DNA of 64,000 bases from Eustoma russellianum (Eukaryota > Streptophyta > Magnoliopsida > Gentianales > Gentianaceae), in the NCBI GenBank assembly GCA_036186865.1, contig AP025042.1, positions 18,066,214 to 18,130,213 of the forward strand. Direction: 5' to 3'. Of this stretch, positions 22,465-33,444 are shown in pieces. The position numbers and the translations under genes are program-made. Numbering within the stretch: the stretch's first letter is position 1; each line of letters opens with the position of its first letter. The notes under the pieces were generated by a model that made no database searches, was not told the origin of the DNA, and worked only from the letters and a program-made list of their open reading frames with translations.

Positions 22465-23211
22465 TCATCAGTTGCATATTTTCATTGTCATAGAGCCAAA
22501 GATTCACTCTTCTTTATTATTATCATATCAGTTGCAATTAGGGTTCTCAAAATCTTTGTCATATGTAATGATCATATATGGTTTTTTTTGGAAGGAATCA
22601 ATAGTGGCGCAAGAGGATATTCGGCCAGACAGCATAACTTCTCCATTAAATATCAGTGGTTGGCAACAGGTGAGCGGTTTTGGCTCACTGCGATATATGG
22701 GCAACATTCTATATCTGCCCGACGTCCATTGTAGGCTGATTTGCAATCTTTTCATGCTTCGCTGAGTATTCCATGGTTGTTGGGTGGAGATTTTAATACA
22801 TATCGTACATTAGAGGAACATCGGGGACGATCATCGCCCACTTTGTGTTCCTTACATGATATTAATGATTGCGTTTTGGTCTGCGATTTGCAAGAAATAT
22901 CCTTTCAAGAATCGCTATTTACTTGGTGTGATGGTCGAGGTTTGGGTCGTGTCTGGCGACGGCTAGACAGATTTTTATGTTCATCAGCTTTTTTGGATAT
23001 GTTTCTAGTTGCACAGGTTCAGCATCTTACAAGGGCAACTTCTGATCATGCGCCTTTATTTTTAACATGTGATTCAAATAATCAGTGGGGTCCTGCTGAT
23101 TTTAGATATCTTGATGTTTGGGCTTCGCATCCCAATTTTGATGATTTCGTTTGGCATACTTGGGAGTCTTTTCTAACCATGGGCGGCATGTGGGATTTAT
23201 TTGATATGCTA
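22465..23211 (+). pseudogene. LINE 1 ORF2: endonuclease domain
   Basis: Starts mid-domain after the gypsy LTR. The early part (IEPK and QLQLGFSKSLS blocks) matches LINE 2's VIEPKLRP and QLQFGFSNAIS blocks and is in shifting frames. The region from about 22741 is open and holds the endonuclease motifs GGDFNTYRTLEE and ATSDHAPLFL (the SDH catalytic motif), with FTWCDGRGLGRVWRRLDRFL between them. It ends in an in-frame TGA at 23212-23214. The enzyme would nick target DNA to start target-primed reverse transcription. This copy is broken. Confidence 0.85.
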
Positions 23212-23214
23212 TGA

Positions 23215-25008
23215 TGTTTACGGAAGGAATTAAAGAGATGGAATACAGAGGTCTTTGGTAATATATTCGACGTGGTAGCACAGGCTGAATTGCATGCCAT
23301 TCATTATGAAAAGGACTTTGATTCCAATCCTAATGACATGACACATGCAAGATATCATCAAAGTGTTGCTTGGTTGCAACATGCTCAGAAACGAGCGTTC
23401 CTTTATATGAAACAAAAAGCTAATGTCAAATGGCTGAAGGAAGGAGATGCAAACACCTCATTTTATCATAACACAGTAAAGGAACAATGACGAAAACAAG
23501 CCATTAGACGACTACTGCATCCGGATGGAACTGAATGCCTGCTTAATTCTGGTATTCAGGCGGAGGCAGTATGCTATTTTTCAGATCTTTTTGCAGCAGA
23601 ACCAGTGACAGACTGTGATTCAATTCTGCGCCATATACCGATATTATTGACGACGGAGGATAATGCAATGTTGCAAGCAATTCAGTCCGAAGAAGAGGTG
23701 AAGCAGACCGTATGGGATCTTAGCCCATCTAGTGCGGCTGGGCCAGATGGTTATCCGGTATCTTTATATAGAAGATACTGGCGATTCATTCATTCTGATG
23801 TCCTTAAGGTGGTGCAGGAGTTTTACTTGGGGGTGCAGGTACCAAGGCAGGTGGCAGCAGCCACAATTGTATTAATACCCAAAGTTCTCAATGCTCAGAC
23901 TTTTGCGGACTTCAGGCCTATTCGTCTAACTAATTTTATCTCAAAGATTATCACACGGTGGCTCTCTTCTTTCCTGGGTCGTCTGTTACCAAAGATTATC
24001 TCGCCGGAGCAGGCGGGATTTATGCAAGGCGGAGGTATTACAGTACAAATTCTGCTTGCTCAAGAGATGGTCCATGTATTGGACAAGCGGACACGCGGAG
24101 GTCAATTGATGATTAAACTGGACATGGCTAAAGCTTTTGATCGGGCTAGTTGGCATTATCTTGATGTGATGTTGCATCGCATGGGGTTTAATTCGCGGTT
24201 GATTCGAATTTTGCTAAATAACTTGAGGTCCACTCGGTGTTCCATTCTTATTAATGGTAAACAAACATGCCTTTTTCCGGTGCAGCGAGGGGTTAAACAG
24301 GGAGACCCTTTATCCCCTTTATTATTTATCATTTCATCTGAGGGTTTCTCTAGGGGATTGAAAGCATTGATGTCTATAGGCGCAATAAAAGGATTTACTG
24401 CGAGAATAGTGCCATGTGTTTCACATTTAGGATTTGCGGATGACTTATTGGTTTTTCTAAATAGCAGCAGCAGAAACTTGAGCAAATTTCATTCTTTCTT
24501 GACATTATACCAGAACGCATCAGGCCAATTGGTGAATTATCATAAAAGCCAGATTGTTGTTGGCAGTGGAGTTTCAAGTACTGCAGCATCATCAATTTTG
24601 GGGATGCGGTTAGCGTCTTTGCCCATAAAGTATCTTGGATCCTTTTTGTATAATGGTATTAATCATACAAGGTATTGTACTTCTATCATCAATCATTTTG
24701 AGGCAAAATTGGCATCTTGGTCCAATAAGATGTTATCAATGACTGGAAGGTTGGTACTAGTGAAGCATATTTTAAGTTCGACGCCCATACATGTTATGGC
24801 GAGCTCACGATTGCCGAAAGGTGTGGTTGATGTTCTCACTCGTAAAATGGCAGCATTTCTCTGGAAAGATCGTTATCAGTGGCGCTCTTGGTCCTCCATA
24901 TGCCGTCCAACAAATGAAGGAGGTTTGGGTATTCGTAATCTTTTGGGGGTCCAGAAGTCTTATGACTGTCAATTATGGTGGAAGTATTATCACTCAGACA
25001 CCTTATAG
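23215..25008 (+). pseudogene. LINE 1 ORF2: reverse transcriptase domain
   Basis: Same frame as the endonuclease. A connector of the ANVKWLKEGDANTSFYH type is followed by an in-frame TGA at 23488-23490. The frame is then open to 25008. RT blocks seen are DLSPSSAAGPDGYP, FADFRPIRLTNFISK, ISPEQAGFMQG, IKLDMAKAFDRASW, QRGVKQGDPLSPLLF and the catalytic FADD in LGFADDLLVFLN near 24430. A frame change occurs close to 25000. The catalytic motif is intact, but the polyprotein is interrupted. Confidence 0.9.
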
Positions 25009-26251
25009 GGTGAGTTTAGCAAGCGCAAATATGGTATCGTCATTCCCTATATCTCACATATATGATTCTCTAACTTGGAAGCGATTATGTAGTATCAACA
25101 ATTTTATGGAGGCCAACACAGCATGGATGGGTACTTCCTTTCAATGGTTGCCGGATTCCAATGGACAATTCTCTATTAAATCAACCTATGCAGTTATTAC
25201 GACATCTGGAACCCATGCAAAAAGTGTGTATCGCTATGTATGGTGGAAGAATTCACACTCCGGCACGCGGCTTTTCCTATGGAGGATGTGGTCAAGCTCT
25301 TTACCCATGGTGGATAATTTGCGTGCTTGGCTTACGGTATTTCCTTCCCAATGTGCGTTATGTATATTATCTTCAGATGATCTAGACCATGTCTTTCTTC
25401 ACTGTCCAAAGATACGGCCCATATGGATAGAAATATCATTTCTATTTTCAGGTCCGTTGCCTAACAGTAACACAATTAAAGCGCACCTGTATCGTTGGTA
25501 GCGAACCTCCAGCCAGGCATCTATGATGGGATAGTTAAGAGCGGTTGTTCTCTCCATTGTAGCATGGGTTATTTGGCAGGAATATGCTGCAGTGAGATTT
25601 GGGTTAGAATCATTCATCTATATGCGACTGCTTGAACAAGTCAGAATGTCAATTTATACATGGTGTGCGGCGATGAATGGTAAAAAGTTTGCCTCCAATA
25701 TCTCTCAGTTAGTAGCTCTTCACTTCTCTCCGCCTTTGTTGTCCAGACGACTGCGGATAGTACACTGGGCACTGTCTCCAAGGGGCAAGCTGAAATTAAA
25801 TGTTGATGCAATAATAGGAAGATCTTGTGCCACTAGAGGAGCAGTACTGCGATCGGATCAAGGCCAATTGGTTTCAGCTATCAGTTTTGCATTGCCTATG
25901 GTTACTACACTGAGGGCGGAACTGATGACATTGATGTTAGCATTGGCTTATTATGCATGGGAATGTGACCATATTGTAGTTGAAATGAATTGCCAAATTC
26001 TTCTCTCCATGTTGACAAATACTCGTCCTATAACAGGATTGCTTGCGGTTGATCTTCAGCGTACAACGTTATTTATATCTTTAAACCAATCTACTATCCA
26101 ACATTGTCCCTGAGAGGCCAATAATGCAGCTCTTTCACTAGCATGTCATGGGTATAGAGCTGTTGGTATTACAAGCTATGTTACTCTCCAAGAACTTCCT
26201 TGTGAGGATTGTGGGGCCATATATATGGATCTGCAGCAGTCTGCTTTGTGT
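25009..26251 (+). pseudogene. LINE 1 ORF2: zinc-binding region and RNase H
   Basis: Continues in a +1-shifted frame. The zf-RVT-like block runs from WWKNSHSGTRLFLWR to CALCI...HVFLHCP (25230-25410). A stop lies at 25499-25501. RNase H (plant RVT_3 type) is at about 25785-26110 with LKLNVDA and RAELMTL. The expected acidic residue in the (V/I)E(T)DC motif is Asn (VEMNC), so catalysis is probably lost. A stop at 26111-26113 interrupts the C-terminal helix, and the tail ends near 26251. Such RNase H domains in plant L1 elements are known to be acquired from an archaeal-like family. Confidence 0.82.
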
Positions 26252-27017
26252 CGTTGATCATGTCTCACATTGTGTTGGCGTTGCTTTCCTTATGTTGCAT
26301 GTGGTCATTACTGACTCAGGCAACACTGGTGCGTTATTTTACATTTCTTGGTCTATTCTTATATTCATATGTTTGGCGTTTCAAATTATCCTCACACATT
26401 ACTTTTTCCATTGCTATCAAAATATTCTTGACTTTGGTATATTGCCTGCGATACTTGCTGCATTAATGCGTGATGCAAATACCGTTGAGCCTGTCATTAC
26501 ACATCTCACTGAATGCTCCACATATCTGGAGATGGCATACATTGTTTCTATCGCCTTGGTTCTCGTTGAATCAAGGTGGCATGGTTACGTGCTTCCTCTG
26601 TTTACTTGCCCGGATTCATAATCTTGTTCTGTTACTGATGCTTTCATTTATGTTTTGTTTTGAGGTACACTGGATTTTCTCTATTGCATTCTCCAAGGCT
26701 ACCTGTTTATTGTCGGTTCGCTCATGTCTTCATCGTTGCCGGCATCGTTCAATGGTTCTTGGGGCTCCATGGATATATACTTTTCATCATTTCTATATAT
26801 TTGACCACCACTCCAACAGTATAAATATGTACGCTTTTTCCTTAGCCAAGGTTTTATCTACAAGGGTGGTTTTACTTGGCAAGGGTTTAATGTGGCATAT
26901 CATATATGATTAGAGGTTCATACTCATTAGCTCACTATTTCATTTATTTTCCTACGATGCCTTTTTGTAATATGGTATTTCTCCACCATAAGTGAGGATA
27001 TTTAATAAAATTCTTCT
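26252..27017 (+). other. LINE 1 3' UTR
   Basis: No supported gene. The end (TTCTCCACCATAAGTGAGG, then AATAAAAT) matches the ends of LINE 2 and LINE 3, which defines the shared 3' terminus. Open frames here are not conserved among the copies. Confidence 0.7.
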
Positions 27018-27043
27018 TATATATATATATATATATATATATT
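27018..27043. repeat. (TA)n between LINE 1 and LINE 2 (tail to tail)
   Basis: About 13 TA units where the 3' end of LINE 1 meets the 3' end of the oppositely oriented LINE 2. Confidence 0.95.
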
Positions 27044-27847
27044 TTATGAGAAGATGATTTTATTCAATGCCTCACTTGTGGTGGAGGAAAACCATATTAC
27101 AAGTGTCTGTGTACGAAAAAACATGATACAAATCGCTAATGATTGCGCTTCTCCAGTCGTATATGATATGCCGCATTAAAACCTTGTCAAGTAAAACCAC
27201 CCTTGTGGATAAAACCTTGACGAAGGAAAAAGTGTACATATTTATACGTCCGGGAATGGTGCCTAATGTAAATGTGAATGAACACATGTAAAGAAATGTG
27301 CGGTATGAAATAGAATATATGGTTGTGCCATTTCTTGTAGCCGAGGTTGCCGATATTTCATGACATATTGCATTGCCGCACTTGATCACGCCGATTGTAG
27401 GGCTTTGAGGGAGAAGACATTCCATAGCAGTGAAGAGTCCGCATGTTTCTGATGATTCCTTAATGCCGTGTACCTCATGAGTGGGCAAAAGAGCCGTTAG
27501 GAGTAACAAAACGGTTGTAACAGCGAACAGAATGAATGAAAGGCAAGTCATACCGTAGTCGTCTTGGCGTAAATTCGACCAAGACGACAAAATGTAGTAG
27601 AAGTCAATGTATGTTTGCTCTCTCGATCGCGAGACTATGAGCAGAAGATTCTGTGTTGTCCTCGTGTGTATGTGCCACCATGGTAAAGCAGGTACAACAG
27701 CAAAAGTGAGACAACAATTAGTATAAGATAATTTGATGGAAGGAGCAGCACACATAATGATCATATATATGAATGATAGACGCACCAATGTTGCCTGCAT
27801 TCGAAAACATAGGCAACTATAAGGAGATTGAGCTGACATGTATCAAG
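27044..27847 (-). other. LINE 2 3' UTR
   Basis: Between the ORF2 stop (TGA, 27848-27850) and the (TA)n. The terminus holds CCACCACAAGTGAGGCATT and AATAAAATCATCTTCT, as in the other copies. No supported gene. Confidence 0.7.
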
Positions 27848-28911
27848 TCAAATTGTTGGCAAATGAATGTCCATGTATAATGCGCCACGTACCTCACATG
27901 GCAACGCTTGGATCGAATTGTAGAGATATAGGCCAGAAGAGCGGTATCCGTATCTTGCAAGTCTGTGTGAAGCCAAATTTGCTTCTCTTGGACAATATTG
28001 AAGGTGGAGTTGTTAAGTGTAAGAAATTGAGCTGCACGTGTAATGTCCGATGACAGCATTCCTGTGACATGCCCATGATCAGCAAGTAGAGTAATTAGAA
28101 ATTGACAGTCCGTTTCCACTACAAGGCTGTCATGATGCTGCGCATAGTACATCAGTGCAATTATCAAAGCTTGAGTCTCAGCCCTTAGAGGGCTCAAAAG
28201 TGGTAGAGGAAAGCTGATGGCCGAATGAAACAAACCCTGGCATGTGCGAAGTACTGCTGCTCCTGCCGACATTTGTTGTCCTACCGTGGCGTCAACGTTA
28301 AGTTTTAGCTTGCCGGATGGTGGAAATCTCCATCGAACTATAGTGGCTCGTTTCATGCGCAGTGGTGGGGAGAAGTGTCGAGCCACTAAATGTGGAATGT
28401 TTTGGGAAAACTTTTTACCATTGATTGAGGCACACCACGTATATATTGACCCTTTTAGTTTTGTATATAGCCTGTCATAATCGAATGATTCATCTCCAAA
28501 CCTGCATGAAGCGTACATCTTCCATATCTCCCACACAACAAGGGAAGGAACAATTGTCTTGAGTTGGCCCCCCATTGTTTTGGTTGATGACAAATGCCAC
28601 CATCGAAGTAAATGTCGTTTGATGGTGTGTGAAAGAGGCATTGGGCCATTGAACGTGATGGACATGTCCACCCAAAGAGGGCGAATGAGTGAGCAATGTA
28701 AGAACACGTGATCTTGGACGTCATGAGATTGCCAACAAAAAACACATTGAGAAGGATAAGGCGTCATCTATCCACGGAAATTGTCTACCATTGGAAGTGA
28801 GTGATTCCAAAGACGCCAAAGAAAGATTTTTTGTCCTGGATGCGTGGTTTTCCAGCAAATATACTTCGTCTCCGCCTTGGGTGAGTGATCCGAGAGCAAA
28901 GTGTAAGCTGA
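27848..28911 (-). pseudogene. LINE 2 ORF2: zinc-binding region and RNase H
   Basis: The zf-RVT-like block CVFCWQSHDVQDHVFLHC lies near 28690-28740. RNase H spans about 28290-27900, with GKLKLNVDAT, LRAETQALI and VVETDCQFLI, so the acidic residues lost in LINE 1 are kept here. A frame change in the C-terminal helix precedes a short tail (PCEVRGALYMDIHLPTI) that ends at TGA 27850-27848. The domain would remove RNA from RNA/DNA hybrids during retrotransposition. Confidence 0.85.
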
Positions 28912-30940
28912 TCAAATGGAAAATTGACCATTCTCCTCCGGTGTCCAATGCAACATTCCATTAATTGTGGAAGTATGCATCTCCATGAACTCATTTATGT
29001 GAGTGATTCGTTTCCATGTTGTTGAATCATAGATATGTGAATAGATTGAAGAACGACGACCATACTTGGATCTACAAAATTCTGCCCAAAGGTTGTTCGA
29101 GTGAAAATACTTCCACCATATTTGACAATCATACGCTTGTTGGACATGCAAAAGAGAGCGGATGCCTAGACCACCAGCTTCAATTGAACGACATACAGAA
29201 GGCCAGGATTGCCAGTGGTGCCGCCCTTTCCAAAGCAAGGAAGCCATTCGCCTATTTAGGATATTTATGATGCCCTTTGGCAGTCTGGAACTAGCGATTA
29301 GGTGATTTGGCAACGTATTAAGGAAATGTTTGATGAGTATGAGCCTGCCCGCCATGGATAAGAATTCTGTCGACCAAGACGATAGCTTAGCATCGAAGTG
29401 AGCAAGAAGGTTGGAACAATATCTTGCTTTATTAATCCCCTTGTACAAGTATGACCCCAAATATTTTATAGGCAGTGTGGCGGATCTCATCCCTAATACC
29501 GTCGATGCATGAGGCACTGAAACCCCTTGCCCCGCAACAAATTGGCTTTTGTGGTAGTTGACTAGCTGACCCAAAGCATGCTGATAGATATCTAAAAATT
29601 TTTGGAACTTTGATAAGTTGCGTGAGGAACCATTAAGGAAGATTAATAAGTCGTCAGAAAATCCCAAATGAGAGACACAAGGTGTGCGGCCTGCCCTGAA
29701 TCCTCGAAGTTGGCCCGCATGTATGTGATGATTTAAGCCTTGTGTAAATCCTTCAGAAGATAAAATAAATAGTAAGGGAGATAATGGATCCCCCTACCCC
29801 TCTACCAATGGAGTTTGATTCTGTCAGAGAGCCATTGAGGAGAATTGAACATGTTGTGTTGCTTAAGTTATTTATAATGATGCGAACCAAGCGAGCGTCC
29901 ATACCCAGTCGTTGCAACAGTTGATGAAGATACTTCCAACTCACCTGATCAAAAGCTTTCGCCATATCTAATTTGATAAGTACATGTCCTCCTCGTGTTT
30001 GCTTGTCTAATACGTGAACCATTTCATGTGCCCATAGGACTTGTTCCGTGATGTTTCGGCCTTTCATAAAACCCGCCTGTTCTGGAGATATATGTCTTGG
30101 AAAGATACGACCCAATCTCGTAGCTAGCAGCCGTGTGATGGTCTTAGAAATAAAATTAGTAAGGCATATCGGCCGATAATCCGCAAAGGTTTGAAGGTTG
30201 CTAACCTTGGGTATAAGAATAATTGATGCGGCTGCCACTATCCTGGGCATTCGGATACCCAAGTAGAATTCTTGAACTTCTTTGTGGACATCATTTTGTA
30301 TTTGGGGCCAAAATCGTCTATAAAAAGAGCCGGGGTAGCCATCCGGGCCAGCAGCACTTGTGGGACTAAGATCCCACACCGCTTCTTTTACCTCTGATAG
30401 CAGTGGAATGGACTTCAACATGCTGTTATCATCTGCCGTTAGCAAAGATGGGATGTGTTGAAGAATTAGTTCACATTCTGTAATGGGCTCCTCAGCGAAG
30501 AGATGAGAAAAGTAATTAATAGCCTCAGTTTGAATGTCACTTTGCTGTTCAAGCGTAGTTCCGTCTTGCTTCATGATTCTGCGGATCATCTGACGGCTTC
30601 GTTTATGTTTAACCGACTGGTGAAAAAAAGAAATGTTAGCGTCACCATCCTTCAACCACTTAATGTTGGCCTTTTGTTTCCAATAAAGAAACGCTCGTTG
30701 TTGAGCAAGGCGTAGCTCAGCAATGCGCTTATGATACTGGGCTCGTGCAGAATCCGTTGGGTTAGTGTCATAAGCTTGTTCTGCGTTTTTAACTTCTGTT
30801 TCCACTTGAGACACTACGTCAAAGATGTTGCCAAATGTATCTCTATTCCACTGACGTAAGTCCTTACGTAAAAGAGATAACTTACGGCTTAACCCCCACA
30901 TGCCGCCTACTGTTGGGTATGATCGCCATCTATGTATCAC
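28912..30940 (-). pseudogene. LINE 2 ORF2: reverse transcriptase domain
   Basis: Read right to left. Connector IKWLKDGDANISFFHQ, then DLSPTSAAGPDGYP, FADYRPICLTNFISK, ISPEQAGFMKGRNIT and IKLDMAKAFDQVSW. The frame breaks near 29780 beside the GRGV...G block. The catalytic motif is in the next open piece as FSDD (MGFSDDLLIFLN near 29660). The thumb region with IKYLGSYLYKGIN and KGRHHWQSWPSVCR runs to about 28912. Two frames are needed, so this is a pseudogene. The catalytic Asp pair is retained. Confidence 0.88.
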
Positions 30941-31694
30941 AAATGCATCAAAGTCTGCATGGGTTGTCCATACATCATGATAGCAAAAAAGTTATGGTGT
31001 TCGTGGGACATCCAAATCACATGTTAGAAGCAAAGGAGAGTGATCCGAAGTGGCTCGGGAGAGATGTTGAACTTGCATATATGGAAAGATATCAACCAAT
31101 GAATCGGAACTCATAAAACGATTAAGGCATCGCCACACGCGTCCTATACCTCGGCCATCTGACCATGTGAAGCATGATCCTTGAAACTGTCTTTCCTGTA
31201 ACTGACAATGCATAATAAAGTCATTGAAGTCTTGCAACAACGCAATGATGGTTGTGACGTTCCCTGACGTTCTTCCAGCGTTCGAAATGTGTTAAAGTCT
31301 CCTCCAATAAGCCATGGGATGTTGAGTGTCGTATAAAACTGCCTTAATTCATCCCACAATATAGAACGCTGAAGAATTGAATGCCATCCATATACCCTGT
31401 GAACCAGAAACAGTCTCCGGTGACACGCCATTGGAACTTTATGGAGTGATGTTGACTTCCATAGTTTTTGTCTTCCCGAGTGAGAAGTGAACCCTTCCAA
31501 AAAAACCATAGTTGATCATTACAAACGGATATAGCATTAGAGAAACCAAATTGTAACTGATATGATTGTAAAGCAGCAGGTCTTAGCTTGGGTTCGATTA
31601 CAACAAGCAGATAAACTTTATGCTTGCGAACTAATGATAGTAATCTATTAAATGAGTTGCAAATTCCTCTAACATTCCATAATAGGATCTTCAT
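30941..31694 (-). pseudogene. LINE 2 ORF2: start and endonuclease domain
   Basis: ORF2 starts at ATG 31694-31692 (MKILLWNVRGI), the usual plant LINE endonuclease start. The stop of ORF1 overlaps it as ATGA. Motifs in order are VVIEPKLRP, WLIGGDFNTFRTLEE (in a second frame), FTWSDGRGIGRVWRCLNRF and ATSDHSPLLLTCD (the SDH motif). At least two frame changes separate these blocks. Confidence 0.85.
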
Positions 31695-33048
31695 TGAGAT
31701 AGAGGATCAAAAGAGTTTGAGATGTGCGATGCACGTAACCTGGTTAACCGGGGAGAAAGTGGTTGAGTCCGTCTTAATATTCTGGGCCCCTGGCTCAAAT
31801 TGTTGTCGGGAGGAGCAACTGCTGGTTGCTCATCCGTGTTTGTGGTTGTGGCCTCTGATATGTTGATAATATTGTCAGCAGAGGTGGTCCCTGCTTGATT
31901 CTCATTAGCATGTGAGTCAACATAAGTGGCTTCAATTAAGTTTGCGATGTTGACTGTGTAACTATGATCCTGTTCTTCTGTTCGTGGGTCTACTTCCGTA
32001 TCCGAGTGGGAGTCAATCCATGTGGCTTCTTGGATTTCTCCTATTATGCAATCATCAACACCTTTTAATCGTGAAATATCCTAAATATTCGATACAACAT
32101 TGACTGCAGCCATATCAGGAGAGGGAGGTAGCAGAACTTGCGCTTCGGATATGGGTTGATCTTGAGGCAAATCAGATGTATGGTGTTCATTTGTTGCTGC
32201 TTGCAGATTTGCAGTTGAGGAACCGATTTTTTTGGGGTCCAGCGTTGCTTCTTTGTGGTATTTGCTTGCTTTGATCTTGGAATTTCCGTTTGCCTGTCGT
32301 CTGGCATATGTGGCTGCATAGGGTTTTCTTTGCCGCAGTCTGCTGTTACGTGTTCGAGTTTATAGCAAGAGGAGCAGTATTTCGGCAAATCTTCTTATTC
32401 AACGCTCTGCATGATTACTCGAGATGATGTTTGGATGAATACCCTTTGAGCAGTTCTTTGGAAACGCCCAACTCAACACAAACTCGTGCTACCGATGGAC
32501 GATTCATCGTTGCCGTCGCCGTGTCCAATTTAAGCGGTGTGCCAAGCATCGCAACAACTTGAAAGAGTGCGTCTTTACGATGTATATGGAGAGGGAGGCC
32601 TGGGAACGTGACCCAAATTGGGACAATCGGCACTTCCACCGCATGATCATAGTCTGGAGTCCACTTTGTGATTCTCATTTGTTTTTCCAAAAATGATCCA
32701 TCCTCTTCTGGAAAAGCATCGTATGTAATCCAGTTCTTGATCAAAGTGAAGTACGACGTGAGTGGGATCTAAAAGTCCCACCTTTACCACCCCACTGAAA
32801 CCAATACAATCAATGGCTGAACGGATTGTAGCTAACGGCGGACGGCCGTACCAAAAAGTGCCTACCAATGTGAACTAGTACGGGGCTGCCAAGGAGTTAA
32901 TTTCTTCATCTGAGAATGAGATCATTGGGCTTCCTTTGTATTTCTGAATGGCTTTCGGTTGAACTTGGGTTGTGGATGCAAACAACGATACGAAAGAACG
33001 TTTTGGTGAAACTAGGTTGGCCGCAACAGCGGCCGATGGTGCAGTCAT
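31691..33048 (-). pseudogene. LINE 2 ORF1: DUF4283 nucleic-acid-binding protein
   Basis: ATG at 33048-33046 opens a frame with a short Ser/Ala-rich start and MISFSDEEINS. An in-frame TAG at 32877-32875 falls before FTLVGTFWYGRPPLATIR. The DUF4283 block continues to about 32440 (RITKWTPDYDHAVEVPIVPIW, VTFPGLPLHIHRKDALF) across a frame change near 32700. A zinc knuckle, CSSCYKLEHVTADC, is near 32370. The basic tail ends ...SNSFDPLSQ at TGA 31693-31691, overlapping the ORF2 ATG. ORF1 proteins bind LINE RNA. Broken by one stop and at least one indel. Confidence 0.83.
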
Positions 33049-33189
33049 TTGGCTTAGATTGTTGGGTAAGATCTAATTGCGGAAAGAATTGAGATTGCGG
33101 GTTATGGAGATGAACGAGGAAGATGGCAGCGGTGGCGGCTACGCCACCAGCCATGAACACGATCGCACAGAGGGCAGCATCCGCCGAAA

Positions 33190-33192
<3 letters not shown>
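33049..33192 (-). other. LINE 2 5' UTR
   Basis: G/C-richer than its surroundings. It runs from the (TA)n to the ORF1 ATG. No separate gene is supported. Confidence 0.6.

Positions 33193-33239
<47 letters not shown>
33193..33239. repeat. (TA)n between LINE 2 and LINE 3 (head to head)
   Basis: About 23 TA units where the two LINE 5' ends face each other. Frames crossing it give meaningless Tyr-Ile repeats. Confidence 0.97.
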
Positions 33240-33242
<3 letters not shown>

Positions 33243-33444
33243 CAAAAATAGGATCGAATCTTCGTGCTGCACTGGCGATCCCTTGCGGCGGCTGTAGCCG
33301 TCGCCGTTCTTTGCTGTTGCTGCCGATTCTGAACATCTACTTCACACTTCAATTTGTTTTCATACAAGTCTCTTTCGCATCTTCTTTTTTTGGTTTCTGT
33401 TTTATTTCTCGTCAGCGATCGCAGCAGTGACTGAGACAACGATC

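Larger units (their letters stand above)
22465..27017 (+). mobile_element. LINE 1 (L1-type), 5' part removed by element A
   Basis: Non-LTR retrotransposon ORF2 remnant: apurinic endonuclease, reverse transcriptase, zinc-binding region and RNase H, then a 3' UTR ending ...CATAAGTGAGG and AATAAAATTCTTCTTATATA. The left end is the insertion point of gypsy A, inside the endonuclease domain. Related to LINE 2 and LINE 3 in the same window. Several stops and one frame change make it a pseudogene. Confidence 0.92.
27044..33192 (-). mobile_element. LINE 2 (L1-type), full length but mutated
   Basis: Complete LINE of about 6.1 kb on the minus strand: 5' UTR, ORF1 (DUF4283 plus zinc knuckle), ORF2 (endonuclease, RT, zinc-binding, RNase H) and 3' UTR. 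Both ends abut (TA)n tracts (27018-27043 and 33193-33239), which may be its duplicated target site. Several frame changes and stops make it inactive. Confidence 0.9.

Noticed and set aside
26148..26913. Hydrophobic open frames after LINE 1 RNase H
   Set aside because: They overlap each other in the LINE 3' UTR and are not found at the matching places in LINE 2 or LINE 3.
33077..33439. Frames with long Tyr-Ile repeats on both strands
   Set aside because: They run through the (TA)n between two LINE 5' ends. The real coding starts are the ORF1 ATGs at 33048 (-) and 33445 (+).
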